From the NCBI GenBank assembly GCA_023053545.1, contig JAKZAN010000006.1, forward strand, positions 1,741,001 to 1,805,000: DNA of 64,000 nucleotides, written 5' to 3'. The translations under genes were made by a program, and so were the position numbers. Of this stretch, positions 1-20,400 are shown one piece after another (within the stretch, counting starts at the first letter, position 1; every line of letters starts with the position of its first letter). The notes beneath the pieces were generated by a model, which had not been told where the DNA came from, searched no databases, and saw only the letters and a list, made by a program, of their open reading frames with translations. The DNA is from Lepidurus packardi (taxonomy: Eukaryota > Arthropoda > Branchiopoda > Notostraca > Triopsidae).

Positions 1-1280
<1,280 letters not shown>

Positions 1281-1644
1281 TCAGCGGGAGAGGTTATCGA
1301 CTAAGCAGCGTGCGTTTTATCGGGTTGCTATGACAAAAGGTCAGATCCGTAATATCACCGCGCTTTCGAATCCCGCGAAGGTTTAAACTGTGTCGTAGTA
1401 ATGTCGCTGGACTTGCTGCTTGGGTGTGCAGTATTCAATATTACCGAGTTTTCTTTCTGCAAATAGTATTTTTCAGGAACAAAAAAGGAACAAATAGTAA
1501 AGATCAATTTCGTTTTAATTTGACACCATAATCCAAACGTATCTTTCATATGTGTCTTCAGGCCCCATGGTAAGAAATACGATTGTCATGTTGCTTCCTA
1601 TCTCTACACCAGTATTCGTTACACTATGCTGATATTATATAATA

Positions 1645-2180
1645 CAGTGAAAACCGCTTGTCATGAAACCTGTTAACACAAAACGGTATTCCGGTCCGGA
1701 CAAAACGCTATGTAATTCCATACATTTGTTTCCTTGTAACACGAAACAAAAACCACTTAACACGAAAAAATTTCGCGTCTTGGAGGAACGACAAGATAGT
1801 TTTGTTGCGAAAAAATATTTGTGGACGACAAAATACTTTTGCGTACTTACCAACCGTCTCCCTCTTCCAATGGGAAGGGTTGTAGAGCCTTAGCAACATT
1901 CCAGACTTAACTTCAAATTGTTGCCTTTCTCGCCCCAACAGTCCGTGGGCAGTCACAACATTTAATTTTTATTTAGTCTGTTAAAACGCCTTAAAATGTA
2001 TTATTTGTGCTTTTATATGTATAGACTGTCAATGTACGAGTATAAACTTGAATATTAACTCTGTTATCACAACAGTTTTTTTATTAACTAGGTTTTTCGC
2101 ATATATCTGTTAGCAGGAATTCCTTTTAACATGAAAAAATATTCCGGTCCCTTCGATTTCGTGTTAAACGGTTTTCACTG
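1645..2180. mobile_element. Non-autonomous inverted-repeat element, pogo/Tigger-like MITE
   Basis: The left end starts CAGTGAAAACCGCTTGTCAT and the right end, read on the minus strand, starts CAGTGAAAACCGTTTAACAC. The first 12 bases are identical. The element is flanked by TA on both sides (1643-1644 and 2181-2182), the target-site duplication of the Tc1/mariner/pogo superfamily. Short motifs of the form TTAACACGAAA recur at 1674-1687, 1736-1746 and 1757-1769, and in inverse near the right end. They resemble sub-terminal transposase-binding repeats. At 536 bases with no transposase frame it is non-autonomous. The small open frames inside it simply translate these repeats. Assignment to pogo/Tigger rests on the CAGTG terminus and TA target only. 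Confidence 0.7.
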
Positions 2181-2182
2181 TA

Positions 2183-2830
2183 TAAGAGATGCACACGAAA
2201 TCCCATTACAATACCTGCATGTCTCCAACCCCATGAAAGAAAAACACAACGGTTGCTGAAATTCAAGAACTTCATAAATCAAAGATTGTTCAAGTTCGTT
2301 CGTAACACTAAGGAATCATAGTAGACGCGGCTTATATTTGCGCAAGAATATTAACGTATGCACTCAGTAATGGAACCCCAATATATCTTGTTACAACTCT
2401 CAGTTACCTTACGTAAATCTTCTGTTTCTACTTTCTCAGGCATGGGATTTATGGTTAGTTTTCCAGAAAATAAAGGGGAAAAGCTTTTCAATGGAACCCG
2501 CCTTGTCAGTTTTTATCGAAAAACTCCGGCACGAAAGCGGAGGAGCCTTTAGAGATTGGAGGTGACCGAGAACGGGCTGTACTTTACGCTCACACGGATT
2601 TCAACCCCATAACATTATTGATCGTAACCCCTGAGCGTCATACATTTCTGCGCCAAGAATGTTGCGCTGTTGGGATAATCTCCACCCGACCGGAATCGAC
2701 TTTCGCTAACATACGGACCCATGCCACACTTCAGTGAGCTTTAGTGAACAGTGCAACTGTACAATCTGTGATTAATTCCCATTAACGGAAAGTTATTCTT
2801 ATTGTCCTTATCTTTCAAAAAAGATAAGTT
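2183..2830. other. Intergenic, upstream of PAQR4
   Basis: No gene recognised. It separates the MITE from the PAQR4 start codon and presumably contains the PAQR4 promoter and 5' leader, but I see no clear TATA box or initiator. Confidence 0.5.
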
Positions 2831-4094
2831 ATGAATGGGGAGTGTAGTAATTATTGCCAACCCGAAGTCCATGAACAGGCTCCTGGTGGTTCCGGCAGCA
2901 ATCATAATTCGCCAGCTAAGAAAAGCGAATCAACTCGCAGACGATTACTGGAATGGTCCCAACTTCCACCCCATCTGCAATTTAACAAATATATTTTAAA
3001 AGGATATAGACCACTTGGAAATATCTTGGAGTGCATCCGTAGCTTATTCTACTTCCACAATGAAACTGTCAACATTCTAACACATGGTAGGGACCCATGG
3101 CATTAATCAGAAAGCAAAGTAATCTATAAATGTTTTATTATTAACAGGAATACCTATAGCCTACTTCTTCATTTTCTATCCCACATTATTACCATGGGAC
3201 CAGATAACCTTTACTTGGCTTCCCTCTCTACATTTGTTGAGTACAGTCTCACCTTGGATAGGCTCTTTCATTTACCATCTGTTTATGACCCATCGAGATG
3301 GTCATAACGTCTACAAAAGACTACTGCAACTAGACATGTTTGGCATCTGGATTACTCAAAGCCTAGGTAAAAGCTTTATATCCTATCTATAGACCGAAAA
3401 ACGGACTAATCTTTTCCATTTCCAAGGCGCTTTAACTACAGTAACTGCATCCAGCTACTGCCTTCCTCCTACCGGACGGAATTTGGTGATTGGGCTGTAT
3501 TGTATAACTTGCGTATATGGACTTTACAAGGTAAAAAAAATCATATTGGAGTGAACAAATCCAGCCAACTTTGTTAGGCCGTTGAAGCGGGTACCCGCTC
3601 ACCATGGGATCGACGACTCTGTTTTCTACTACCGGTGCTCATACGTATCGTGTTGCTGTGTTTGCGATCTTCCCCCCTAGGTGGCGGTCATCCTCAAGCT
3701 TACTGGCACGTTTGGCTCCAAGTAAATACGACGATAATGAGTTTGGGCTTGCACTTTTCAGGTTATCTTTGGTACAGAGTTAATGTAAATGGTGTCAATT
3801 ATTTACCAGGACGGGATTGCGATCATAGGTGGAGCTATAGGAGCATTACGAATACCGGAGAAGTGGTTTCCAGGCTATTTTGATTATTACTTCAACTCTC
3901 ATAACCTGATGCACGTCTTAGTGGTAACTGGCTATATTGTGCACTTACACTGTGTTCCTGGTTTCATTACTGCCATCTAGGTCATTGCTATTGTTCACAT
4001 GCACTACGCGGCTCGCTATGATTTGGTGTGGATGAGTAAAGGCGAATGCCCTACCTGGGCAACTCCTAAGAGTGCAATAAAGCAGGAATTCTAG
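2831..4094 (+). CDS. PAQR4: PAQR4-like progestin/adipoQ receptor family protein, six exons
   Basis: Seven-membrane-helix protein of the PAQR/hemolysin-III family. Vertebrate PAQR4 sits in Golgi/ER membranes and has been linked to ceramide metabolism. Exons: 2831-3086, 3148-3366, 3427-3530, 3578-3721, 3810-3923 and 3981-4094, giving 316 residues, against 273 in human PAQR4. All introns are GT/AG and 47-88 bases. The start ATG has an in-frame TAA two codons upstream. After a hydrophilic N terminus come PPHLQFNKYILKGYRP (46-61) and SLFYFHNETVNILTHG (71-86), diagnostic of PAQR4. Zinc-site candidates are His129 in IYHLF, Asp148 in LDMFG, and His272 and His276 in NSHNLMH. The tail HYAARYDLVWMSKGECP aligns with the human PAQR4 C terminus only if the last intron is 3924-3980. 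Reading through that intron meets a stop at 3978-3980. The gene is convergent with zfh1. Confidence 0.9.
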
Positions 4095-6686
4095 TCTCGA
4101 AGCGGTTTCTGAGAAAATCTAACAAAAAGTATTAAGTATAGAGCTGTTGGGAGTGCTGTTAACACGATCTGCAGAAAAGAAATACATAGCTATGCACGGC
4201 GCGTGTTAAGAAAATAAAAAACGGATGGTTTGTTTTAGCATATCAGACTCGCTTTGTTTCCTTGCATACAATTATTGGGAAGGAAGTTATACAACAGGCG
4301 AAACATTGGGAGTTTGAAATTACATATGTGATAGCAGTAGAGACTCAAAGAATTGGAAACAAGAAAGAAGACGATACAGGCATAACAAACCATTCTGAAT
4401 TAAATCACCTTGCTATAGGGAACCGAAAGTAAAAAAAAAAAAAAAAAAAAAAAAACACATTAAACTTGCACTGAATATGCATAACAAAAAAGAAAAAATA
4501 TAGTGGGGAAACATGTGCTATATGTATAAGTTATACTATCCTTTTCTCAGTCAGCTTTGCTTCGTAAGTCCAGCAAGTTTTTCGCTTTATACAACATTAA
4601 ATGGACTTGTCCTATCAAAAACTCTGCCTCAATAAACAGCACAATATTTTGAAAGCTGGAGGAATGCATGTAAAGATTCGCACTTTACTTAAAATTTATC
4701 TACTCTTTATCGGTTGCATCCAACGTTCTTTCGTTTTGTTTTCTTTACACAACTCGCAAAAGAAATTGCATGGCGGAATCAACAGTGGGAATGACAAATT
4801 TTGCGTTCCAAATACCGAAGTTTTTTTAGAAGCAAAATTCTGAAACATTTTATTTTGCATAACGGGCATATACCAAAATCTCTTTCTCTCGAAACGAAAC
4901 TTTCGTGTCTTTCATAAATTTGTGCTCCTTCGTCTTGGCCAGACCCAGACTAGAAGCCCCACAACCGCGCCCCCGGGGATTCAATTGTCATGAATTTGCC
5001 AATTTAAAGAAAAAATCTTTGCTAATATCCGACTCGATCGATCCAAACGAACTTGGCATGCTTTTAAAAAAAGTTGTGAGAGATTTCTGCGGTAGTAGAG
5101 AGCATTAGTTCTGTTCACTGAACCGGATAAAAATTAAGAGATTCTACCGAAATGAACTGCTAAAAGTTCACCCTATGCACGTGAAAGACAAGTCGCCCTT
5201 GAGTATTCAAAATTGCGGAAGAACGAGAGAGGAATGTCGCCATTTCTGTGCCGTAACGCTATCCCAAACACATTTGAATATTTTGTTTTGTGCAGTGACC
5301 AAATCAAATTAAACGCAAGATTTTTAAACCAAGCTAAAGAGGAAGAGTGACCCGAGAAAGGAAGATTTAGGAGAGATTTTTGCAAGCGAGCCTAACACAC
5401 ATCATTTGTGCCAGATTGTAGTATTATGCAAACACGGTAAGATCCTGAACTTCATCCAGCTCACAGCTCAGGCTTGCATGGGGATCAGGCACTAAGCAAT
5501 GCATCGTGACTTTTTTTTGTATACAAAAAAGTTAATAAAGGAAACATAAACCAAAAGAAAAATCAGTTTAGCTCCTGCCAAGTTTGTGTGATCGGATTGC
5601 ACAGTCCACTTGACTAGCTCCAAGCCAAAAACATGTTTCTATGCCTTACTCAAATACCCGCCGTTGCTTTCCAGGTTCCCTTTTTTTAAGACAAACTGAT
5701 TTTCTTCAGAGGACAAAAAATATGGCCTTAAACAGGTATATAACATAAACAAAATAAACCATTTTTAAGACACCTTTGAGTGGTTTTGGCATTGCAAAGA
5801 ATTCTTTCAGTTTCAACGTTAAAAATTTACCATCAGCATTACCACACTATGGAAGACTGTGGATCAAAAAATTAGTTCGTTTTTGGCGAAACCTGCATCT
5901 TCGTTGCACGGACTGCACCGTTAAAAAATTTCCTTTTGAATTGGCAAAACTTAAGACACAACAAGCCGGACAGTGACCATGCCTAAAACTCCCCAAGTAT
6001 TTTTCGTTGCTGAACGCCAGCAGCGCTCTCTCTAGTCATAACTCCTTTCACTCTCTAAAGGTCTGAAATTTGCTAGAAAATCTGCTATATATCTAAACAT
6101 TATCTCGAAAGCTATACCAGATTTCGATCTACCACGGAAGCCTATTTACATGAGTATTGCTTGGTACAGCGATGTCCGAGTTTGCGGAGTCTGGCTAAGA
6201 CGGAGAGCAAACTAAAGGAAAGGCCGTCGAAAAACCTTTGGGGCAAGAAGAAGTAAGGACAAAGTAATGACTACTCCGAGAAAAAAAAAAAGACCTACAC
6301 ATATGTAGAACCAGCTAAGCAAGTTCACACAAGCCCTAATTTGGCACTTTTCGAGCAGAATTCACAGACATTCATGTATACACTATAGGGAAAAAATTCG
6401 TAACATCTTCGAAATTTTGGCGCCAGAGTTCTAACTTGGCACTTCGTTGCAACCGTTATTCATGGAATCAGAAAAGGGTAAAAAGTCGCAAATATGCTTG
6501 AGGGCCAAAAAATCTCCCTAATTGAACTCGTTGTTTCCCGTAAAATGTTTCTGCAATTCAACGGAAGACCTTGAATGTTGAACTTTTTTAAGACCCTTGA
6601 ACAGCTGTAGAGGCTGCTCCTTGTCAAATGGAAGGTAAAGACGGAGGAGCGGCATGCTTCAATTCGTTCTTTTGTTTTGTTTGTTT
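4095..6686. other. Convergent intergenic region and 3' untranslated sequences
   Basis: This lies between the stop codons of PAQR4 (plus) and zfh1 (minus) and should hold both 3' untranslated regions. It contains a poly(A) run of about 24 bases near 4432-4455 and no coding sequence I can support. No canonical minus-strand polyadenylation hexamer was noticed close to the zfh1 stop, so that 3' end is open. Confidence 0.6.
4213..4218 (+). terminator. Candidate PAQR4 polyadenylation signal AATAAA
   Basis: Canonical AATAAA hexamer 119 bases after the PAQR4 stop codon. Further AATAAA hexamers downstream (for example near 4631) mean the main cleavage site is not certain. Confidence 0.45.
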
Positions 6687-11911
<5,225 letters not shown>

Positions 11912-12432
11912 TCACTTGTTGAACAAAAGAGCAACGCCTGATGCTGCCAGCACACCATTAACAATCCTTCAACACTCTGACTCACTGTGTATCTTCACAA
12001 CTCAAAAGGACAATTCCCACTAATCACCGGTTTCAAACCCGCATACAAGCGGTAAGGTTTTTAAGTCAAAGTCAACACGTAAATGTAACTCATTTCCCCC
12101 AAATAAGTTGAAGAAGTTGTTTCTGAAAACGACTTGGATCAAGCGGTAAGTCTTAAGGTAAGTCTTTGTAGCACGGAACGCTTTGCATCGGGGCGATGAC
12201 TACAAACTGCCCGCGCCACGTTGCCTCGGGGGGTCAACAATTGAGTCGCTGTTGTTTAGGATGCCAGCGGTCGACTGACCTCCATGGCGGACTACCCTTC
12301 GCACTCTAAGAGCAACATTGCCTCAGGCTCGAATGTGCGTACCGTACCTCCAGCTCCGGCTATGTTTTAAGGGGGCGGAGCTTAGGGAGGTTGCGCCCAG
12401 GAAAAAGTGGTTTTGACTCTACCAGAATATGC

Positions 12433-12440
12433 TCTATATA
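12433..12440 (-). promoter_or_regulatory. Candidate TATA box of the proximal zfh1 promoter
   Basis: TATATAGA on the minus strand about 520 bases upstream of the proximal ATG. It is followed 26 bases downstream by TCAAAA, a loose initiator match. The stretch between it and the exon (12150-12380) is relatively GC- and CpG-rich, as expected for a promoter and 5' leader. Inferred from position and motif only. Confidence 0.3.
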
Positions 12441-15400
12441 CTCTCCATCCTTCTGGTGGTTTGTGTATGTGTGTGTTTGTGTATGTGACCCCACAGCCCC
12501 GTCGAAGGGAGGAGAAACCGGGAGGGTTAACTTGTAGTTTAAACCACGCCCTTTTCCTCGCTCCTACTGGCAAAAGACAAAAGATTTTCCGTCTCGGGGA
12601 AGATGAAGGGGAGGGGGAGGCATAGCAGTGATACTGGGCACATGGGAAAGAAAGAGAGAGAGAGAAGTATCATCTCTCGGCCCCGGACAAACTATTCTTT
12701 TAGGTTAGTGGCGGGCAACGATGTAAGTCGGTGAGGTATAGTATCAGAAGAGATTTGGCCGCGGTTGCTCCCCGGAGACGTAGCAAAGTGGCTGTCAACC
12801 GACATGTTGCCTCTTTGTCAAGCATAACTCCCTCCTTTTGCCCTAATGCATTCTCCTAACAAGAACTTCTTCAATGTTGTCTTATTTTGAAGATACATTG
12901 CGATACAAGTAGCAGTCGGACTTTTCAATTCATTCGGCTGTTTTTTTTTTTTTTTAATTATGTTACCTCGATTCTTTCGGGACTCTAAAAAAGAAGTTGC
13001 TACAGCTGTCACAGACGTCTATACTGGCGCCAGAAATGATACCGACAATCCCAGGCATGCGTCATTAAAAGAATTAAGGAAACAAGGTCTGCAAACTTCT
13101 GAAAAGAACGGCTTGCGGTAAACCAGAAATGTCATATCATTCTGGGGAAAAAAGTTGGATTCCCTCGCACCTAGGCAGTGTGACGTTTTCTTTGACCTAT
13201 ACGTAAGTATTTCAGCCACAAAAACCTCAAACTTCCGTCACAGAAAAACTCGCTTCAGTTGTCACGTTTCGCTTAACCTCATCCAATCCTTGCTGTGTCT
13301 AGAATTCAATTTCTTCTTCTAGTTTTTAAGAAGGCTAAACCAATGAGGGAATCCTTCCACTGTAGGAAGTCATTTTTGAAGAGACACTCTAGAGACAAAC
13401 ATACATAACAAAGTGAAACGGAAATCTGATAACAGTTAGTAGAGGCTTTTGTGGTCACTGATATTATACGAACTGGGCATGGGCGTCCATGAAGGTTTCT
13501 AAATGAAAGTCGTCTTTTATCTGGGCCTGACTGGTGACATGGGACAATGGACATGCCTTCGCTACTGGCTGGGTCCAGCAGTCCGGTCCGGCCAGGCAGA
13601 GGGTCATAAGACAGAAAGGTCAGGTAAGGTCAGCAGCGTCGTTGTCATTACGCCATAGTAAGCTTGCTTGGGATGGTAGTGGTATAGGATTTCTTACGAA
13701 AACTCCACTACTCCCGAGTAGCGGCTGCAAGCCACAATTTTCTTTCAGGAGTTTTTGGGGGTGAAGCTTCTCGCATCCTGTGTTTCTGCGCAGCTGGCCA
13801 AGACATCACCGGGTAATTTTTATGTCGGCTTTCCCGAAGCTTGTCTTTTAGCTCCGCGGCGAGAGAGAGAAAGGAGTGGACGAGATAATTTTTAGCTCCA
13901 TCTTCCCTGTACTCGTGGTGTAATGCACTAAGTTAAATTGCTTTTTCTTTCGTACTAAATAAAGGCCACGCGAGATTTCCGAAATAATTCTGCGAGGTAT
14001 GGAAACATTAGCAGTAATATCTTGTACCATAAGAAGGAACAAGATTTATGAAGAGCACGAGTCCTGGAGGAAAAAGACGAAGGAATAGTATATGTATTGA
14101 GTAATTTATTGCCAAAGAACGAAAAAAAAAGTGTTGTGCCATTCCAGCCTCGCTGCAAGGCGGTATTTGTATCGGCAGAACCGAGATAAGAGTCGAGAAG
14201 GAAGGAGAAAAAAAAAGAGAAAAAATAATAATGGGGACGAAGCTCTTCACTTCCATGCACTGTATATCTCCTGCACACGACCATAAAAAGCATCGGTGGG
14301 CTTCGTGTGGTAAGACGAGGAAAACCACACCGTGACCTTTCCTGACCTGTCCAACATCTGTCGTGGAAAACTGGGACAAGCCAAGCAGGAATAACGCCAT
14401 ATAGAACCCTTATAAAAAAGATTACAGACTTTTCGGGCCACAAGAGGAATCTTGGAAATATAACGGTTGAGATATAAAGCACAAGCATAGTTTTTGCCCT
14501 GGTCAGTTCCAGCCCTAGCGGCGAGCGAGTGAACTAGGGATTTAGCCCAAGGGTTAGGTAGTTGAGCACAGAACCCCCCGGATGCTCGTACCATCGTAAG
14601 GATGAAGCTCAGGCTGGAGGCAACAGCGAATAAGTCGCTCTGAAAGAAAAATGAAGCGAGTAAGGCGATTCGAGCAGGAGTAACAGCCAGAAAGGATTCC
14701 CGTGAGGCAACTGATTGCATCTATTGCCTGCCTGGCTGTGGCTGGCCGCCACCGAGACCTCAGGGAGGCATCAGCTTGTTGGGTTCAGGGTCCACAAGTT
14801 AAGAGTATATAACCCTGTTTTATACGTCCACCGCAAAGCAAAATTCCTCCGTCATCTGCACGAGGAAAATGAATCTTTTCCCCCAATACTGCCCCCCAGA
14901 ACAGGACCGAAAAACCAGGGAGCAGAGCTTGGGAAAATTGATGAAGTAGCAAGTAGGAGTCAAAGGGAGCTACAACGCCTTCCTCGACAATGACACAATT
15001 AACAGTATAACAGTATTCAAGGGATAAAATCGTATATAAAAGAGCAGGCAAGACAAGGCAATTCCGTTCGGGTTGCTTCACTTTCTTACCCAAAATCCAT
15101 TTACCAGCCAAAAGGGATTCCCCTAGAGGGTCTTCGATACCATCTATTGGTTGCATTTTCCGACTTAACCTAACCCCAACCCCTTTCTTCTTCTTTCAAG
15201 TCAACGACAGTACTACCACACCAGCCTAACAGCTTTTTCAATCGATTTTTAGTAACTGGTGGCCCAACAAACTAACTATATTTTTAAATACAAAAACAGG
15301 CGCCTCTTCAATTGTGTAACCAAGAATATAATGAAAGATCCTCAAAAATTGTATTTTTTTAAGGAAAGGAATCAAAGGGACTACACGGTATATGATAAGT

Positions 15401-18400
15401 CAAGGTTGCTAAATCTAACTGCGTAAAATAACGTTTTATTTCTATATATAATATATGTTCTCCTGGGAGAATGCGACTTCCTGAGCAGGCCCCATCATAT
15501 TTTGTCGCTCTCCATTAGGCTCATCATTTGTCAAATGAAGGACTTTACGTGGACCCCGAGGAAAGAAAATGTCGCAGGCGGGAATTATTTTCTCCCTCCT
15601 AACTTTCCTTCTTTTCCAGGAGAAAAAAGGTGAACGATTGCCGAGGAGTTTATATCCTAATATTGACCCACCCAGCAAAAGTGACTCTGGTCTGGAGTCT
15701 TAAAAGTGTTTGTGCAAACTCAGGTGGGGCTGAACAGTGCCCTCTCAATAACTCTGGTTTAATCGTCAGAAAAAGAAAAGCACTCAATGCACAAAAATAC
15801 ACCTCGCAAGCTTATTTCTAACGCTGTATGGAAATCAAATCTCTCTTAAACCAACTACAAACAAAGCCGGGTAATATGCGCAGCGCCACGGGACCCCTTG
15901 TATTTAGTGCAAGCGGGTACCCTACGAAGTTCGTGCTGCATCCAGTTCCCTACAACTCGAGTCGTCCATTACCCCCCGAACCCACTTGAAATAAATGAAC
16001 ACAGTGGCTTGAAATAAATGTGCCAAGCTTTCCTTAGCTTAAAGCCTCTAGAAAGGTACACAATTGCCGAGAAAGCCTGGAGAGAAGTAAATACGGTTGA
16101 CAATAAGCTATTTTTTAGTCCAATCCCATTTCTAACTCAAGTTCGAGCTAGGCAGCCAAGCATGAGCTCGATATGAAAATGCGAGATGAGTGGCGGCACT
16201 AAGAGAAAAGCCAGAAAGGGAAAACGAGGCAGGGGAAAGAAAGAAAACCCGAGTAATAGAGGCAGAGGAGCGAGGGAAACGGTTCTTAAGTGCAGCTGGA
16301 GCCTGTCATCAATCCGTGGGTGTTAATCCCGTCTGACGTCAGGTGCACCTTTTAGTATAAATGCTCCTCTACTCTCCCACAGAGACAAAAAAGCCAAAAG
16401 GAGCGAAACGAACGTTAAAAGGCCGCTACAAGGACTCGTCCGCTTTTTGTTGCTTATCCCAACAGCAACAATATTGCTGCCAAAGCCAAAAGTCTCGAGA
16501 CAGGAGCAGTACCAATGTATGCAAATCCTAGCAAGACCATATAAACGTGCGACATATAGAAGCACTATCTGTGCGCAGTATTCCAGGTTCCCACGCCTGC
16601 AATGGTAACGTCTGGTCTAAGCTTTTAGGAGACTACAGTGAATTCGAAGAGATTCCCCGGGTTTCCTTTTGCATAATGCAAACGGTAGCTGCATAGCACT
16701 ACACAGCGAGCTCAGCTCGCTTTCCTATACTGTCACGAGTACCGGCAACCCGAAATCGTTCCAGGCTTGGAACTCATACACGGAGCAGTGACATCTTTGC
16801 ACCTAAAACTTAGCTCTGCGTGTCATGGCCAGGCCACACCATCGCACCTTTTTCCCAAGCGCTTAATTCACTTTCCGTGTTCCCTTTTATACAACTCCCT
16901 GCTATACTCCACCCCGACCCCCACGCCCTTTTCCTCTAGCTTTGCTTGCCAGCAATGTGTAGATATGTATGCTCGACCCCGTTTTCCTTCCCGCGTCCCG
17001 GGAAGTCTTATATTTATATATAAATATATATACACTCAACAACCGACTTGAACGCAGGTTTTCTCACTTTCACCCTCCCCCCTCCACACACACACATATG
17101 GAAAAAGGAGGAAAGTAATAAGATCGAGAATGAAGCTTTGGCACATGGAAAAAATCTGTGCCCCGTAACGGTAAGGAAAATTGTATTGGCCCCGTAGCAG
17201 TACCTTGTAGTCTAAAACTTTTCTATCGATGTGTAGCCAAAGTAAAAGAAAAGGCGCCTTCGGTGTTCCCGCGCTGATGGAGTGAGAAAAAAAAGTATCC
17301 AGCAGATTTACCGAGTTTCCGCTTCTGCCTCTCCTCAGCAACACAAGATCATCATCATATGTGAGAGTGAGAAACAGCCGCAGGTGCGAGAAAGGGATGC
17401 TACAGGATTAATAACGAAATCCTACACCCCCTCTGCGGGAGACATTCCTTTCTTGGAGCAGAAAGTGTCTTGAATCTCTTCTTGCCTCTTGAATATTAGC
17501 TCCACTATGGTTTCGTTTCTCTTCTATACTAGCCTTATTTCTGTTCCTTCGCTCAGCCCCAAAGAAATAGCAGCAGAAAAACAAGGCGGAAAGCTCGAGC
17601 AGGTTTAAGTTGCATGTGTTAAAAGGTCTTGTATCGGGAGCCCAGAAGGCGCCGCACGTGTAAAGAAAGTGCAGTACCTATTGATTGACAGACGATCATT
17701 AATGCTGCTACTGCTGCTATGTGGTACACAACATCGTGCTCACGGAAGTTATCAATCACACGTGCTTGGAATGAAACATCTTCTTGCTCCCTTTATGTCC
17801 CCCTACCAAACTTGCGTCGAAGAATCCCAAACTCTGGACTAATCCGCAAGGACTAACTTCTGTTGTCGAATCTTACCACCGATTACTACTACAAATAAGT
17901 ACTGCGTACGGAACAGGACCTTCCCGGTGAAGCCAAAGTATTGGCACCAGAAATGCATCGCATTAAAGCTTCAAATGGCTTCTATATAAGTTCCTGTATA
18001 CCTCTGGTACAGGATATGCTAGTATAGGGTCTGGCTATTAGCACTTCATAATAATGCAGGCAGTTAAAAACGTTAAGGTGGGGGAAGCTGCTGCCAGATT
18101 CTCGGTTTGTGTGGTACTCTGGGCGTTCGGACAAGAGACAAACGAAGGAAATCAAAGGCAGTTTTGAGAAGAGAAAAACTTCCTTTTCTTTTTTAGGGTT
18201 CTTTCCGAGGACCCAACCAAGTCTTATAACGAATAACGCCTGGTGTAGAGTAATGGGGTGCAGTCAAAGGCACGTATAGTCTTCGATATATAACGACGTG
18301 CTGTATCATACCAACGGTGAATCCCCGCGTACCGCCGCTCTGCTCTTAAGCCAACGCGGAATTCATTAAAAGACGCCTTACAAGTCAGGAGATAATAACA

Positions 18401-20400
18401 CCTTGGCTCACTTTATTGTGTCTTGCAGGGGCTATAGGGATGCTCAAGCGACCCAGGAACTGGTGATGACATTTACGGATGGGTCTTAGATAATTCTTCG
18501 CGCGCGGTATACAGCTCATATTGCTCCGCAACAAAGCAGCCAGATGCCTTTTACAGTGCTTGGGGAGTTTCAGCGACACCTGTGAGCGTCTGTTTTGGTT
18601 AAGCAACAGCCAAGGAGTCAACAACTGTATTTATAAACAAAAGTTGGCCACAAGCTCCCACAACAGCCCCAGGGTATACAGTTAGAGACCTCCCCCCAGG
18701 CTAAGTAATTAGTCGATTACCCAACAACGGAACTCAAACTTTAGCCCTAACTCGTTAACAAAGTGCGGTATAGCAAAGCAAAGCGCAAGCCAGAGATTCT
18801 GTCTTGGATGCAAGCAGATGTGGTGGCGCCTAATACCAATTTACGTTCCCACTTTGTAACATTCACGGTGCTCCAGAATGACCTGCTTCTCTTATATGCA
18901 GTTGTTACAGCTAGACTCATGTAAATTGGAAAACGTTGCTGGGAGTAGAAGTAAGCCTCCCCCCAGCAAGCAGCCGCAAACTTGAAGCAAGTTAGCCAAG
19001 ACAACTTGTTGGCCACGGACTCTATAAATGGACCTTCCCAAAGTCTTCGATCCTTGTCAGCGTTAATCTGACCTCGTTTTAGTGGACAACTGCTGTGAAC
19101 ATTAGAACACGGCGCAAGGAAACTACAAGACGCTGTAATACATCTTTTAAAAAAGGCGGAAACTGACCCACGACTTACACAGACTTGGAAATCGGTGGGA
19201 AAAAAATGAAGAGTCCCCCCCTTGATACATTATCTAGGGTAATCCGACTGGAAGTAATTGAAGACTAGCCCATGTAAATTGGGTACCCAGTCGTCATGTA
19301 TGCGCTACTAGGCTATCCTACCCAGTCAGTGGGTCGTATTACCTAATTATCGTTTCAATTTAAGTTTGAATTACTCGAGGAAGTAATTTACTTCAAAAAG
19401 TAAGGTTAACACTAAAAAAAAGTACAGGCGGTTTTTAAAGCTAAGCCGTTTGATTAGAGCGGGACTAGGTAGAGTACGAGATAACCCAAAAGTATCCGAC
19501 TATAGGTACGCAGACTGTGTGACCCCGCCGAAAGTAAATTTCTTCGCTGCACTAAACGAAGGAATTACTGAACCCACGGAAAAATCTTCTCCTGAAACCC
19601 CCGACGTAAAGATGTACACATAAAACAATGCTCAGGGGTGGGGCAAGCAAAAAGGAATCCAAAAAGGCGAGTCTAGGTCGTCTCTTGAACTTTAATTACG
19701 CATACCGTCCGAGAAAGAAAAAAAGGAGGAAGAGGGAAGTCTTTGAGAGCTTTAGCGTGGGCAACGAGCGAGCCGGAGAGTTCAGGAAAGGAAGAGATTG
19801 GGACACAGAGAAGGGGCTAGCTATCTCGTATCTCGATGTATGGGTTCCTGTATAGCCAAAAGCTATTGTCATTCTAATGGTCCATTTTCTCCCTCCGGTG
19901 GACGTCCAGCGCGTCAAGACGGCTGTGTCTAATGGCATTCTTTCTCCCTTGACTGCCGCGCGAGAGTAGAGGGCCCGCACACAGACACACACACACCTTG
20001 ACTGACCTTTTCTCCTTGGCTTTCTCAAAGGCTCAGGGTGTGTACAGCCCGTGTACTGGCCGAACGGAACAACTCGTAGCCATGGCGACGCCCATACATA
20101 CTTTTACATTGCGTCCCACATATTCTCCTTTCTATCACGTTTTTACGACTATTATAGCGAAGGAAACTAAACCTTACAAGACGAAACAGCTCGGAGGCCA
20201 AAGGCATGCAACTCGAGAATTACCTCCATCCCAGGGATCCTTTGCACAGCGGACAGATATATGCATCCCAAATGGGACTCTCGAGCCGATCTATTTTTTC
20301 TTTATAAAAACTTCAATAGAGGAAATGATGGCTCCTTTCGTCCGGGGGAGATTTTAAAAAAAAAAATACACCAAGGCTCGGTTTCCTTGGCTTTTTCGTT

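Noticed and set aside
3954-3980. A 27-base last intron for PAQR4 (donor TGT|GTTCCT)
   Set aside because: It keeps the frame, but the donor is poor and the length is far below the other introns. The 57-base alternative (GTG|GTAACT) gives a protein that aligns without gaps to the PAQR4 tail.
14247-14720. 157-codon minus-strand open frame, with overlapping 177- and 130-codon frames
   Set aside because: Multiple overlapping frames, hydrophobic antisense-like text, no splice support and no family resemblance.
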